Below are positions 45,501 through 53,248 of a stretch of 64,000 nt of DNA, piece after piece. The translations under genes and the position numbers were made by a program. This stretch comes from JACDAN01 sp963834825 (lineage in GTDB: Bacteria; Actinomycetota; Thermoleophilia; Gaiellales; Gaiellaceae), in contig CAWICZ010000014.1 in assembly GCA_963834825.1 (NCBI GenBank), positions 496,001 through 560,000 of the forward strand. Reading direction: 5' to 3'. The notes below the pieces were generated by a model. It was given only the letters and a program-made list of their open reading frames with translations. It was not told the origin of the DNA and searched no databases. Every line of letters starts with the position of its first letter. The first letter of the stretch is position 1.

Positions 45501-45926
45501 GACGGCGTCCTTCTCCACGGCCGCCTCGACGTTCTCCACCGGGAAGGCGCTCGCGCCCTCGTGGTCGACTACAAGACGAACAGGCTCGAGGAAGCATCGC
45601 CCGAGGAGATCGTGGAGGGCGAGTACCGCGTTCAGCGGCTCGTCTACGCCCTCGCCTGTTTCCGCGACGGCGCCGAGGAGGTCGAGGTCGTCTACCACTT
45701 CCTCGAGCGCCCCGACGCGGTGGTGAGCACGACCTACGACACGGGCCGGTTGCCGGAGCTCGAAGCCGAGCTCTCCGACGCGATCACCCGTATCCGCGCC
45801 GCCGAGTTCCAGCCGACGCCAAGCGAGTACGCCTGCGCCGGCTGCCCGGCGCTCGACGTCGTCTGCGCCGGCCCGCGCCTGCCCCGCCCCGCTGCCGCGC
45901 CGCCTGCGGCCGCCGTTGCCACGTAG
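42552..45926 (+). CDS. addA: AddA-like UvrD/Rep helicase with C-terminal nuclease
   Basis: This 1,124-residue protein has Walker A VSAGAGTGKTAVLVERF at about residue 20, motif Ia ITYTKRAAGELR, motif II VDEFQDTN, motif III FVGDEFQSIYGF, motif V TIHAAKGLEFKVV and motif VI YVAMTRAIDRL. The C-terminal nuclease has GRLDVLH and VVDYKTNRLE. Cysteines before and after it (FERCSYRYY and CAGCPALDVVC) suggest an iron-sulfur staple here too, which is not typical of AddA. The GTG start overlaps addB by 4 nt, and nth starts inside its last codons. Confidence 0.9.
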   Translation: MTWTPNPEQQAAIEAKGRVFVSAGAGTGKTAVLVERFVRAVCDDGVDVDSILVITYTKRAAGELRTRIRAELRARGRSDLARELDGAWISTIHGFCNRLLKTYPFQARLDPRFRELDESQAAVLSGEAFDEALARFCADGDATHLQLLTTYGARGLRRMITGIYETLRSAGRNLVLELGERPALEVRLDELRDAARCLVDDGEATDLQRSSAAALLDAVTGDPRPDDLLDLSAHRARGERAATVEEARLAVEQAALDELAMRDRDLVQELLDGFAAAYADAKRRESALDFEDLQLVARDLLRDDPEIRDREALRFRAIMVDEFQDTNRLQCDLIDLLAEGPGERDVFFVGDEFQSIYGFRHADVQVFRERREQEGGGQALVRNYRSRPEVLAAVNHLFGSDFGDDFQPLTASGEFPDPVFGQPVELLVTDKSSYADTETHWRRAEAKHIAHRVRELIDTGAAAAGDIVLLFAAGTDAEWYEQELRREGIPTYRATGRGYFGQQQVVDVLAYLRLLQNRYDDTALLSVLASPFVGVSNDALALLRRTAGRRPLYTGLERSLPEGLDERDERLLLAFKQRYGRLTAASERLSLERMCEQLLVEHDYDLAVLAQWDGRRRYANIRKLARLARAFEELRGRDLEGFLRFMAEQEAVGAKQLEAVAEEEGADAVRLLTIHAAKGLEFKVVVVADAGRDRRAPAPDELLALSDGRFGFRIIDPLTSERRGAFGYDEVKQAREAEDRAERLRLYYVAMTRAIDRLIVSGAVDPQSTADASTPLGWVLGRLEADEEIAAAGRDPIELERGQARILIRVDRFRPEEATAVPAEPAAAIEAGQLELFAANGGGALPPPAPKLPELLAVPAPPLHTLRSLSYTSLSLFERCSYRYYAERVVGLRPVDGSGRTPGQTGMAATEIGDAVHRLLEQVDLSAPSPPEVEQVRTWYPGASDDELELIGRFVHSYCESEVAGRLAGLGAATVERPFAFEHDGVLLHGRLDVLHREGARALVVDYKTNRLEEASPEEIVEGEYRVQRLVYALACFRDGAEEVEVVYHFLERPDAVVSTTYDTGRLPELEAELSDAITRIRAAEFQPTPSEYACAGCPALDVVCAGPRLPRPAAAPPAAAVAT

Positions 45927-46584
45927 CTACGTCCGCGAGGCGCGGAAGCGCGTCGGCCCGAAGCGGGCCCGAATCGGGGAGATCATCTCGCGGCTGCTGC
46001 AGGAGCACGCCGACGCGGCGATCGCGCTCCGCTACCGCACCGACATCGAGCTGCTGGTGTCCGTGATGCTCTCCGCCCAGACCACGGACGTGAACGTGAA
46101 CCGGGTCACCGAGCGTCTCTTCGACAAGTACCGCCGGCCCGAGGACTACCTGGCCGTGCCGGCGGAGGAGCTCGAGCGGGACATCTTCGCCACCGGCTTC
46201 TACCGGCAGAAGACGAAGGCGATCCGCGGGACGATGGCGATGCTGATCGCGGACTACGACGGGCAGGTTCCGCGGCGGATGGAAGACCTGCTCCGGCTGC
46301 CCGGCGTCGCCCGCAAGACGGCGAACGTCGTCGCGGCCGAGCTCGGAGAGCCGCAGGGGATCGTGGTCGACACGCACGTCCGCCGGCTCTCGCAGCGGCT
46401 CGGACTCACGAAGCAGGAGGACCCGGTCAAGATCGAGCGCGACCTTCAGAAGCTCGTGCCGCGAGAGCACTGGGGGGTCTTTCCCCACCTCCTGATCTGG
46501 CACGGCCGCCGCGTCTGCATCGCGCGCGCGCCCCAGTGCGAGCGCTGCGTGCTGAACGACCTCTGCCCGTCGAGCCGAATCTAG
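45916..46584 (+). CDS. nth: Endonuclease III
   Basis: This 222-residue base-excision repair glycosylase/AP lyase acts on oxidised pyrimidines. The helix-hairpin-helix LPGVARKTANVV carries the catalytic lysine, and the catalytic aspartate is in IVVDTHVRRLSQRLG. The 4Fe-4S loop is CIARAPQCERCVLNDLC (C-x6-C-x2-C-x5-C). The TTG start overlaps the end of addA by 11 nt. The stop overlaps the regulator gene tail by 4 nt. Confidence 0.95.
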   Translation: MPRSYVREARKRVGPKRARIGEIISRLLQEHADAAIALRYRTDIELLVSVMLSAQTTDVNVNRVTERLFDKYRRPEDYLAVPAEELERDIFATGFYRQKTKAIRGTMAMLIADYDGQVPRRMEDLLRLPGVARKTANVVAAELGEPQGIVVDTHVRRLSQRLGLTKQEDPVKIERDLQKLVPREHWGVFPHLLIWHGRRVCIARAPQCERCVLNDLCPSSRI

Positions 46585-47270
46585 GTGGGGACGAGCTTGT
46601 AGCCGACCTCGCGGACGGTGACGATTCGCTCGGGGTGGGCAGGATCGCGCTCGATCTTGCGGCGCAGGTTCGAGATGTGCACGTCGCAGGCCCGCGGATC
46701 GCCGACGTAGTTCGTCTCCCAGAGATGCTCCATGATCTGCGTCCGGCTCAGGACTCGATCCGGCTCCTGAGCGAGGAGTGCCAGCAGCTTGAACTCCGAC
46801 GGTGTCAGCCGGATCTGCCGCCCGTCGACCTCGACCCGGTGACGCGTCGCGTCGATCCGGATCCCACCGACGCTCTTGACCGGCCCGGCCTGAGCTGCGC
46901 GGTCGAGCTCGCGTCGTCGCAGGAGAGCCCGAATACGGCTCATGAGCTCCGCCATCGAGAACGGCTTCGTGACGTAGTCGTCGGCGCCGAGCTCGAGCCC
47001 GAGGACGCGGTCGACCTCGGCGTCCTTGGCCGTGAGCATGAGGATCGGCAGGTCGCTCTCGGCTCGCAGAATGCGGCAGACGTCGATCCCTGAGAGCTTC
47101 GGCATCATCACGTCGAGAACGAGGACGTCGTACGCGCCGGTCCGCGCTGCGGAGAGTGCAGCCTCTCCGTCTTCGACGCACTCGACCTCGAGCCCGTCGC
47201 GTTCCAGCGCGTAGCTGACCGTCGTGAGCAGGTCTCGCTCGTCGTCGGCGACCAGGATCCGTGCGCTCAC
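46581..47270 (-). CDS. OmpR-family response regulator
   Basis: This 229-residue protein has a receiver domain with DD at residues 9-10, phospho-acceptor Asp in VLVLDVMMPKLSG, and the conserved Lys in YVTKPFSMAELM. A C-terminal winged helix follows with LTPSEFKLLALLA and VHISNLRRKIE. Its start overlaps the stop of the sensor kinase as ATGA, so the kinase gene is transcribed first. Targets are unknown; a repeated 15-mer nearby is a candidate site. Confidence 0.92.
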   Translation of the reverse strand: MSARILVADDERDLLTTVSYALERDGLEVECVEDGEAALSAARTGAYDVLVLDVMMPKLSGIDVCRILRAESDLPILMLTAKDAEVDRVLGLELGADDYVTKPFSMAELMSRIRALLRRRELDRAAQAGPVKSVGGIRIDATRHRVEVDGRQIRLTPSEFKLLALLAQEPDRVLSRTQIMEHLWETNYVGDPRACDVHISNLRRKIERDPAHPERIVTVREVGYKLVPT

Positions 47271-48985
47271 GCCGCCTCCGCGCTGGCGCCGGCGAGCGTG
47301 ACCCGCGCGGTCGTGCCGCGGCCCGGCTCCGACTCGATCTCGACGACGCCGCCGAGGGCTCGGACGGCGTCGCGCACGATCGGAAGCCCGAGCCCGAAAC
47401 CCGTGCGGCTCTCGTCGCCGGTGTAGAAGCGGTCGAAGATCCGATCCTGCTCCGCCGGAGGGATCCCCGCGCCGGTGTCGGTGACCTCGATGACGACGGA
47501 GCCATTCGCGGACGGCCGGCCAGCGAGCACGATCTGGCCGCGCTCCGTGTGCTTGGCCGCGTTCCAGGCCAGGTTGGAAAGCACCTGAGCGATCAGGTCC
47601 CGCTCGGCGAGAACTGCTGTTCCGTCGGGACAGGCGACCTCGATCGAGACGCCGTCGGGGAGATCGAGCTCGGCGGCGATCTCGGTCAGCAGCGGACGAA
47701 GCTCGACCGGCGCGAGGCGGAGCGCCTGCTGGCGGGTCTGAGCCCGCGCGAGGACGAGCAGCACGCGGACGAGGCGGCCGAGCCGTGCGGTCTGGTGGCG
47801 GATCATCGTCAGGAAGCGATCGCGGTCCGCCGGGTCGGCCTTCGCCCCCTGCTCGAGCACCTCCACGGCACTTGCGATCACCGCGATCGGCGTGCGCAGC
47901 TCGTGTGCCGCGTTCGCGACGAACTCACGCTCTGCGCGCTCGCGGCGCTCACGCTCGGACACGTCTGAGAGGACGAGAACGGCGAGCTCCGAGCCCGGCC
48001 CGGCGGGGATGCCAACGAGGGCGTAGGACAGCTCGTCCCCCGGTGAGACGCGGGCCTGCGCGATGCGGGCGCCCGGCCGGAACAGGCCGTTCGCGAGTCT
48101 TCGCAGTGAAGGCTCGGCCCACGGCTCTGGCAGCGGCTCGCCGTCCCTGAGCGGTCCGAGCAGGCGGGCGGCGGCCGGGTTCGCAAACGCCACTCTCAGC
48201 CCGCCGTCGACCGCGATCACGCCCTCCTGCAGCTGGTCGAAGAGCAACCGCAGTCGATCCCGCTCCGCCTCGAGGCTCTGGAACGACTGCCTGAGCTGCT
48301 CGCGCATGCGATCGACCGTGGCTGCAAGCTCGCCGAGCTCGTCCCGAAAGCCGACGCGCAACGGCGTGTCGAACCGCCCGCGCTCGATCTCGGCTGCGGC
48401 GTTGGCGATCCGCCGTAGGCGCATCGAGATCAAGTAGGCCACGAGGAGGCCGACGAGGGCGCCGATCACCACCGCCGAGAGCACGGATTCGACGATCGTG
48501 CTCCGGAGAATCCCGAGCTCGGCGACGAGATCCGGCCTGGAGGCGACCGCGACGATCGCCGACGCCCCGCCGGCCCGCACCGGAAGCCCGACGACGATGG
48601 TTCTCCCGTCCCCGGTGCTCCCGACGAAGCGTTCGCCGAACAACGCGTCCGCGAGCGCACGGTCGTGCAGGTCAAGTGTGCCGAAGTCGACGCGACGAGA
48701 GCGCTGGGCCGTCAGGGGGATGCCGTTGCCGTCGAAGGCGAAGAGCGCCAGCCGACGTCTTCGTGCCACATCTTGCATCCCCGGCTCGAGTGTCCCCGGC
48801 CGCAGATCGCGGATGTCGTTCGCGGCGGCGACGGCGCGACCGGTCGTGAGCTCCTCGGCCCGGTCTCGGAACGCGTTTTCGGCGCGCTGGGTGAAGACCG
48901 TCGCGACGGCGACCGCGGTCAGCGAGGCAATCAAGGCGAACGCGAGCGCGAGCCACCAACGCATGCTGATTCCGCGAAGTGGCAC
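47267..48985 (-). CDS. Membrane sensor histidine kinase
   Basis: The order is: TM1 (WWLALAFALIASLTAVAVATVF); an extracytoplasmic sensor of ~110 residues; TM2 (VIGALVGLLVAYLI); HAMP; a PAS-like domain (LRLLFDQLQEGVIAVDGGLRV); HisKA with phospho-site NAAHELRTPIAVI; and HATPase with NLAWNAAKHTERG, DTGAGIP and GFGLGLPIV. Start choices are GTG 49006, GTG 48985 and ATG 48964. I prefer 48985 because GATACT lies 6 nt upstream, but the evidence is weak. Confidence 0.88.
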   Translation of the reverse strand: MPLRGISMRWWLALAFALIASLTAVAVATVFTQRAENAFRDRAEELTTGRAVAAANDIRDLRPGTLEPGMQDVARRRRLALFAFDGNGIPLTAQRSRRVDFGTLDLHDRALADALFGERFVGSTGDGRTIVVGLPVRAGGASAIVAVASRPDLVAELGILRSTIVESVLSAVVIGALVGLLVAYLISMRLRRIANAAAEIERGRFDTPLRVGFRDELGELAATVDRMREQLRQSFQSLEAERDRLRLLFDQLQEGVIAVDGGLRVAFANPAAARLLGPLRDGEPLPEPWAEPSLRRLANGLFRPGARIAQARVSPGDELSYALVGIPAGPGSELAVLVLSDVSERERRERAEREFVANAAHELRTPIAVIASAVEVLEQGAKADPADRDRFLTMIRHQTARLGRLVRVLLVLARAQTRQQALRLAPVELRPLLTEIAAELDLPDGVSIEVACPDGTAVLAERDLIAQVLSNLAWNAAKHTERGQIVLAGRPSANGSVVIEVTDTGAGIPPAEQDRIFDRFYTGDESRTGFGLGLPIVRDAVRALGGVVEIESEPGRGTTARVTLAGASAEAA

Positions 48986-49038
48986 GAACCAAGTATCGCG
49001 GTCCACCGCAAGCGGACCGTTCGGGGCGACGCTTCGAT

Positions 49039-49053
49039 GTGAGCAAACCTTGA
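49039..49053 (+). promoter_or_regulatory. Candidate operator, copy 1
   Basis: GTGAGCAAACCTTGA lies 33 nt upstream of the longest possible kinase start, in the divergent kinase/PRC gap. A near-identical 15-mer (13 of 15 bases) occurs at 49438-49452, upstream of the ATP-grasp gene. Confidence 0.3.
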
Positions 49054-49107
49054 TGTCGGCCTGAACCGGCGCTCACGGGCTTCGATGCTCCGCTCACGGA
49101 CGCCCCC

Positions 49108-49113
49108 TATCGT
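49108..49113 (+). promoter_or_regulatory. -10 box of the PRC-barrel gene
   Basis: TATCGT is followed by exactly 6 nt and the ATG; no Shine-Dalgarno. Confidence 0.55.
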
Positions 49114-49119
49114 GGCTGA

Positions 49120-49410
49120 ATGCGGCAAGTTCCAGCTGTCCGGGAGCGGGAGGCGTTGGCCTCGTGCAACGACTACCTGGTCGACGCGCTCGACGGGCGC
49201 GTCGGCGAGGTCGAAACGCCGCTCTTCCCTCCGGACGGCTCGGAGCCTGACTACCTCGTCCTCCGCGTCAACGGCCCGTCGGGATTGCGGCGGCCCGTCG
49301 TGACCACGGCACTCGTGGAACGAGTCGATTCGCGGCGGCGTCTGGTCCGGCTCCACCTGACGAAGGAGCAGATCAAGAGCCTCCCGGAGGACCTGCCGCT
49401 CGCGAACTGA
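49120..49410 (+). CDS. PRC-barrel-like small protein
   Basis: This 96-residue protein has a predicted beta-barrel pattern: YLVDALDGRVGEVETPLF, DYLVLRVNG, RRPVVTTALVERVD and RLVRLHLTKEQIKSLPED. This matches PRC-barrel domains, which bind RNA, proteins or small ligands and often occur in photosynthetic reaction centres, RimM and stress proteins. It lies next to a two-component system. The exact role is unknown. Confidence 0.65.
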   Translation: MRQVPAVREREALASCNDYLVDALDGRVGEVETPLFPPDGSEPDYLVLRVNGPSGLRRPVVTTALVERVDSRRRLVRLHLTKEQIKSLPEDLPLAN

Positions 49411-49437
49411 GGCGCCAAGCCGGCTCAGCCGAAACTC

Positions 49438-49452
49438 GTGAGCAAATCTTTA
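49438..49452 (+). promoter_or_regulatory. Candidate operator, copy 2
   Basis: GTGAGCAAATCTTTA matches copy 1 at 13 of 15 positions and lies 54 nt upstream of the -10 box of the ATP-grasp gene. A shorter match also occurs by chance inside rmuC, so specificity is unproven. Confidence 0.3.
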
Positions 49453-49506
49453 CGGGGCGCTCAAAAGACCCTCGGCAGGCCGGGAGCGATTCTCGCCCTT
49501 CGCGCC

Positions 49507-49512
49507 TACGGT
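49507..49512 (+). promoter_or_regulatory. -10 box of the ATP-grasp gene
   Basis: TACGGT is followed by 9 nt and GTG 49522. It favours that start over the GTG at 49438. Confidence 0.45.
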
Positions 49513-49521
49513 TTCCGTCCA

Positions 49522-50490
49522 GTGATTTCGCGAGAGACATCCGTGGTCCCACTCCGCCGCCGCGCCAGGCTCCGAAGGCCGGACCTGTTCCTGGCAGCCG
49601 GACGGCTGACCGAGACGAATGCCGGACTGATCCGGGCCCTCGGAGACGTCGACGTCGATGCCGAGTGGCTCCCTCCTCGTGACATCGCGCGCCGGCTGAC
49701 GGCCGGCGACCAGGTCCTCTCTCGATTGGACGTTCGTTCGACGCTCGACGGCGTCGAAGACGGCATCTGGGAGCTGTGCCGCGCCGAGAAGCTGGGCGTC
49801 ACGGTTCTCAACACCGGATCCTCGCTGCTGCGAAGCCACGACAAGCTGGCGACGGCGCTCGCTCTCGCTTCCGCCGGAGTCCAGCATCCCCGAACGGCTC
49901 AGGTCAGCGAGCAGGGTAAGGAGCCGCCGCTCCCGCTGCCGGTCGTGCTCAAGCCCCGCTTCGGAAGCTGGGGCAGAGACGTCATGCTCTGCCGGACGCT
50001 CGAGGAGTACGACCGCTACCTGGCGGACGTGGCGAATCGCGCCTGGTTCCGAACGCAGGGCGTCCTCGTGCAGGAGCTCGTTCAGCCCCGGGGGTACGAC
50101 CTGCGGCTGATCGTCGCGTGCGGCCGAGTCGTCGGGGCGATCGAGCGCCACGCCAAGCCCGGCGAGTGGCGGACGAACGTCGCGCTCGGTGCTAAACGCC
50201 ACTCGGCGTCGCCGGACGGCGGCGCGATCCAGCTCGCCGTTGCTGCGGCGAACGCGGTCGGCGGCGACCTCGTCGGAATCGACCTGCTTCCGCTTCCTGC
50301 CGGCGGCTATGCCGTCCTCGAGGTGAACGGCGCCGTCGATTTCACGAATGAGTACTCGCTCGACGGCGGGGACGTCTTCGAGGACGTCGCCGATCTCCTC
50401 GCTTCGGCCGCTCGTCCGCTGGCCGTCGTCGGCGCCGGAACCGCCCTGGCCTCACCCGAGCCCTCGCTGGGCTTCGGCGGCGTCGCCTGA
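49522..50490 (+). CDS. RimK-like ATP-grasp ligase
   Basis: This 322-residue ATP-grasp protein has DLFLAAGRLTETNAGLIRAL, the region LLRSHDKLATALALASAGVQHP, the ATP-binding VVLKPRFGSWGRDVML, and the metal-binding end DLVGIDLLPL...VLEVNGAVDF. This set matches RimK/LysX/MptN ligases, which join glutamate or other amino acids to protein or carrier-bound substrates. The substrate cannot be assigned. GTG 49522 is chosen because of TACGGT 9 nt upstream; the open frame runs back to GTG 49438. Confidence 0.8.
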   Translation: MISRETSVVPLRRRARLRRPDLFLAAGRLTETNAGLIRALGDVDVDAEWLPPRDIARRLTAGDQVLSRLDVRSTLDGVEDGIWELCRAEKLGVTVLNTGSSLLRSHDKLATALALASAGVQHPRTAQVSEQGKEPPLPLPVVLKPRFGSWGRDVMLCRTLEEYDRYLADVANRAWFRTQGVLVQELVQPRGYDLRLIVACGRVVGAIERHAKPGEWRTNVALGAKRHSASPDGGAIQLAVAAANAVGGDLVGIDLLPLPAGGYAVLEVNGAVDFTNEYSLDGGDVFEDVADLLASAARPLAVVGAGTALASPEPSLGFGGVA

Positions 50491-50509
50491 CGATCCGGCT
50501 GTCTGGAGC

Positions 50510-51484
50510 CTAGGCCGGCGCCGGGTCGCGCGGCGCCGTGAGGGCGTCGTACGGGTGGCCGTGCCGCGCCGTCAACCAGCGCTCCACGTCGAGCGCGGCC
50601 ATGCAGCCCATCCCGGCGGCGGTGACCGCCTGCCGGTACGTGTGGTCGACGACGTCGCCGGCGGCGAAGACGCCGTCGATGTTCGTCGAGGTCCCATCGT
50701 GCGTGATCAGGTAGCCGGCCTCGTCCATGTCGAGCCAATCGACGAAGAGCTTCGTGTTCGGATCGTGGCCGATCGCCACGAACAGCCCGTCGGCTGCGAG
50801 CTCGGAGACCTCGTCGGTGTTCACATCCCGAACCTTGATCGCGACGACGGCGTTCTCGCCGACGACCTCCTCGACGACGGCGCCGGTGATCCATTCGATC
50901 TTCTCGTTTGCCCGGGCGCGGTCATACATGATCGGCGACGCGCGGAAGTCGTCGCGACGATGGACGATCGTCACCTTGTCCGCGAACTTCGTCAGGAAGG
51001 TCGCCTCCTCCATCGCCGAGTCGCCGCCGCCGATGACCACGACCTCCTTCTCCCGGAAGAAGGCCGCGTCGCAGACGGCGCAGTAGGAGACACCGCGCCC
51101 CTGGAGGACGCGCTCCGACGGGAGCCCGAGCTTCCTGGCCTCCGCGCCTGTCGCGACGATCACGGACTCGGCCTGGTATTCGTCGTCGCCGATGTAGACC
51201 TTGAAGGGGCGCTCCGAGAAATCGACGCGCGTGACGTCATCCGAGATGAACTCGGCGCCGAACCGCTCTGCTTGTCGCCGGAAGTCCTTCATCATCTCGG
51301 GTCCGAGCACGCCGTCCGCGTAGCCCGGATAGTTCTCGACGTCGCTCGTAATCATCAGCTGGCCGCCCCACTGGAAGCCTTCGATCACCAGCGGCTCGAG
51401 ATTTGCCCGGGCTGCGTAGAGCGCAGCGGTGTAGCCGGCCGGGCCGCCGCCGATGATGATGACCTCACGGACGTTTTCGTTCAT
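50510..51484 (-). CDS. trxB: Thioredoxin reductase
   Basis: This 324-residue NADPH-dependent flavoprotein has the FAD motif IIIGGGPAGYTAALYAAR, redox disulfide CAVC in GVSYCAVCDAAFF, NADPH motif VVVIGGGDSAMEEATFL, and the late FAD motif GVFAAGDVVDHTYRQAVTAAG. GGAG 6 nt before the ATG is a ribosome site. It reduces thioredoxin; no trx gene is adjacent. Confidence 0.94.
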   Translation of the reverse strand: MNENVREVIIIGGGPAGYTAALYAARANLEPLVIEGFQWGGQLMITSDVENYPGYADGVLGPEMMKDFRRQAERFGAEFISDDVTRVDFSERPFKVYIGDDEYQAESVIVATGAEARKLGLPSERVLQGRGVSYCAVCDAAFFREKEVVVIGGGDSAMEEATFLTKFADKVTIVHRRDDFRASPIMYDRARANEKIEWITGAVVEEVVGENAVVAIKVRDVNTDEVSELAADGLFVAIGHDPNTKLFVDWLDMDEAGYLITHDGTSTNIDGVFAAGDVVDHTYRQAVTAAGMGCMAALDVERWLTARHGHPYDALTAPRDPAPA

Positions 51485-51570
51485 GCATTTCTCCAGAGGA
51501 ATGAGGCCCTCGTGGGCCTCTCACAGTATTCAACGAAACGGACGACTTGAAACTTCCTTGTCGACCCGCT

Positions 51571-52086
51571 TCAGGCGACTAGCTCGCCGCAGAGATAGAG
51601 GCGTCCTTCGCGGACCTCGGCCTCGTTCGAGGGCCGGTGTGGTTCGACCCCGTCGGGCAGCAGATGGAAGACCCGATGTCCGCGCGCGACGAGCAGGTCA
51701 GCGATCAGTTTCCGATGACAGCGCCGCCAGTCGGTCTCGGCGCATAGGAAGCAGGGCGTCGGCTCGCTGACAGCCGTTGCGAGCGCCTCTTGCCAGTCGA
51801 ACGCTCCCATCCGGGCGGCATAGCTCCGGAAGGCGGGCGTCCGAATGCAGGCGAACCGCTCTTCGCCGGGGACGCCGCTGAGCCGTCCGCCGAGCGTCTC
51901 GGCGTGGCGGTACGCGATCCCGGCGGCTGCCAGCGTCTCGGTCAGCGCACCCCGGTTGAACTGCGGGTTCCGCCGCGAGCCCGGATAGCGCCTGACATCG
52001 ACCAGCGTCTCGATCTGCGCCCGTCGGAGCGTCGTCAGGAGCTCCTCCGCCGTTCTGGCTCCGTGGCCGACCGTGTAGACGTCCAT
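51571..52086 (-). CDS. DUF488 family protein
   Basis: This 171-residue protein begins MDVYTVGHGARTAEELLTTL, the DUF488 signature. It has LVDVRRYPGSRRNPQFNR and the conserved CFLCAETDWRRCHRKLIAD block with Cys residues. The function of the family is unknown. It is divergent from the eRF1-like gene, with only 21 nt between the two starts, so the promoters must overlap. Confidence 0.88.
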   Translation of the reverse strand: MDVYTVGHGARTAEELLTTLRRAQIETLVDVRRYPGSRRNPQFNRGALTETLAAAGIAYRHAETLGGRLSGVPGEERFACIRTPAFRSYAARMGAFDWQEALATAVSEPTPCFLCAETDWRRCHRKLIADLLVARGHRVFHLLPDGVEPHRPSNEAEVREGRLYLCGELVA

Positions 52087-52093
52087 CCCTGCA

Positions 52094-52099
52094 TAGAAT
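52094..52099 (+). promoter_or_regulatory. -10 box of the eRF1-like gene
   Basis: TAGAAT is followed by 8 nt and GTG 52108 within the 21-nt divergent gap; no Shine-Dalgarno. Confidence 0.5.
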
Positions 52100-52107
52100 C
52101 GCGGCTC

Positions 52108-53247
52108 GTGGCCAACTCAGTGACGTGGGACGGCCTGCGGCAGCTCGCCGGCTTCCGGGCCGAAAAGGGCTGCGCGATCAGCCTCTTCGTCGACCTCGAT
52201 CCCAGCGTCTCGCCGACTCCGAAGGACGCCCAGACGAGGGTTCACTCTCTGCTCGACGAGGGCGAGAAGCGAAACAGCAGCGCCGCGAGCCAGACGCACG
52301 AGCAGCGCCTCGGGCTGAAGGCGGACTTCGAGCGGATCCGCGAGTTCTTCGGCGAGGAATTCGAGCGCAACGGAACGCACGGCTACGCGGTCTTCTGCGC
52401 CGGGCTCGACAACTTCTGGCAGACGGTGCCGCTCAGCGAGCGGGTGCCCGACGAGGTCAAGGTCGGCCGCGACCTCTACCTCGCTCCGCTGGTCCCGCTC
52501 GTCGGCCGAGGTGACGGGGCGGTCGTCGCGGTCGTCAGCCGCGAGCTGGGTCGCCTCTACCGGCTGCGAGCGGGGCGGTTGGAGGAGGTGGCCGACCTCT
52601 TCGAGGAACAGCCGCGGCGCCACGACCAGGGCGGCTGGTCACAGTCGCGGTTCCAGCGGCATGCCGACGAGCTGGCGCGGGACCACCTGAAGGACGTCGG
52701 GGAGGAGCTCGAGAGGAAGCTGCGTCGCCTCCGCTTCCCCAGTGTGGTCGTCATCTGTCCCGAGGAGATGAAGAGCGAGTTCGCCGACGTGCTGTCTGCC
52801 GACGCACGGAGCGCGATCGTGGGCTGGACGACGGCGGCCGCGCACGCGGGCCCGGCAGAGCTGTACGGCGTGGCGCTGCCCGTGCTCGAGGACTGGCGGG
52901 AGCGTCGCGAGACCGAGACGGTCGAGCGCTGGAAGGAGGCGGCCGGCCGAAACGGCCGGGCCGCATCCGGGTGGGAGGAGACGCTCGAGGCGGCCTCCGA
53001 CGCGCGCGTCGAGTGTCTCCTGTTCGAGGAGGGCACCGAGCACTCCGCGTACGCGTGCCCGGCCTGCGGGCGTGTGAGCCTCGTCGGCGGCCGCTGCCCG
53101 CTGGACGGAACCGAGATGGAGCAGCGCGACGAGGGTCTCGACCTCGCGGTCCACCAGGTGCTCGTCCACGGGGGCCACGTCCTGGCGCTCCGTCACCGCC
53201 AGGATCTCGCGCCGGTCGGCGGTATCGGCGCCTTGCTGCGCTTCTGA
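52108..53247 (+). CDS. eRF1-like bacterial release-factor homologue (baeRF/Vms1-type)
   Basis: This 379-residue protein has the layout of archaeal/eukaryotic release factors. An N-terminal domain (residues ~1-125) is followed by a central RNase-H-fold domain with the loop HDQGGWSQSRFQRH; residues G175-Q179 replace the GGQ that triggers peptidyl-tRNA hydrolysis. A C-terminal L7Ae-like domain has a zinc knuckle, CPACGRVSLVGGRCPLDG. Bacterial members (baeRF) are proposed ribosome-rescue or tRNA hydrolases and are little studied. Start: GTG 8 nt after TAGAAT. Confidence 0.78.
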   Translation: MANSVTWDGLRQLAGFRAEKGCAISLFVDLDPSVSPTPKDAQTRVHSLLDEGEKRNSSAASQTHEQRLGLKADFERIREFFGEEFERNGTHGYAVFCAGLDNFWQTVPLSERVPDEVKVGRDLYLAPLVPLVGRGDGAVVAVVSRELGRLYRLRAGRLEEVADLFEEQPRRHDQGGWSQSRFQRHADELARDHLKDVGEELERKLRRLRFPSVVVICPEEMKSEFADVLSADARSAIVGWTTAAAHAGPAELYGVALPVLEDWRERRETETVERWKEAAGRNGRAASGWEETLEAASDARVECLLFEEGTEHSAYACPACGRVSLVGGRCPLDGTEMEQRDEGLDLAVHQVLVHGGHVLALRHRQDLAPVGGIGALLRF

Positions 53248-53248
53248 G

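Noticed and set aside
49438..49521. N-terminal 28-codon extension of the ATP-grasp protein from GTG 49438.
   Set aside because: The extension does not resemble the family, and a -10 box lies within it, 9 nt before GTG 49522.
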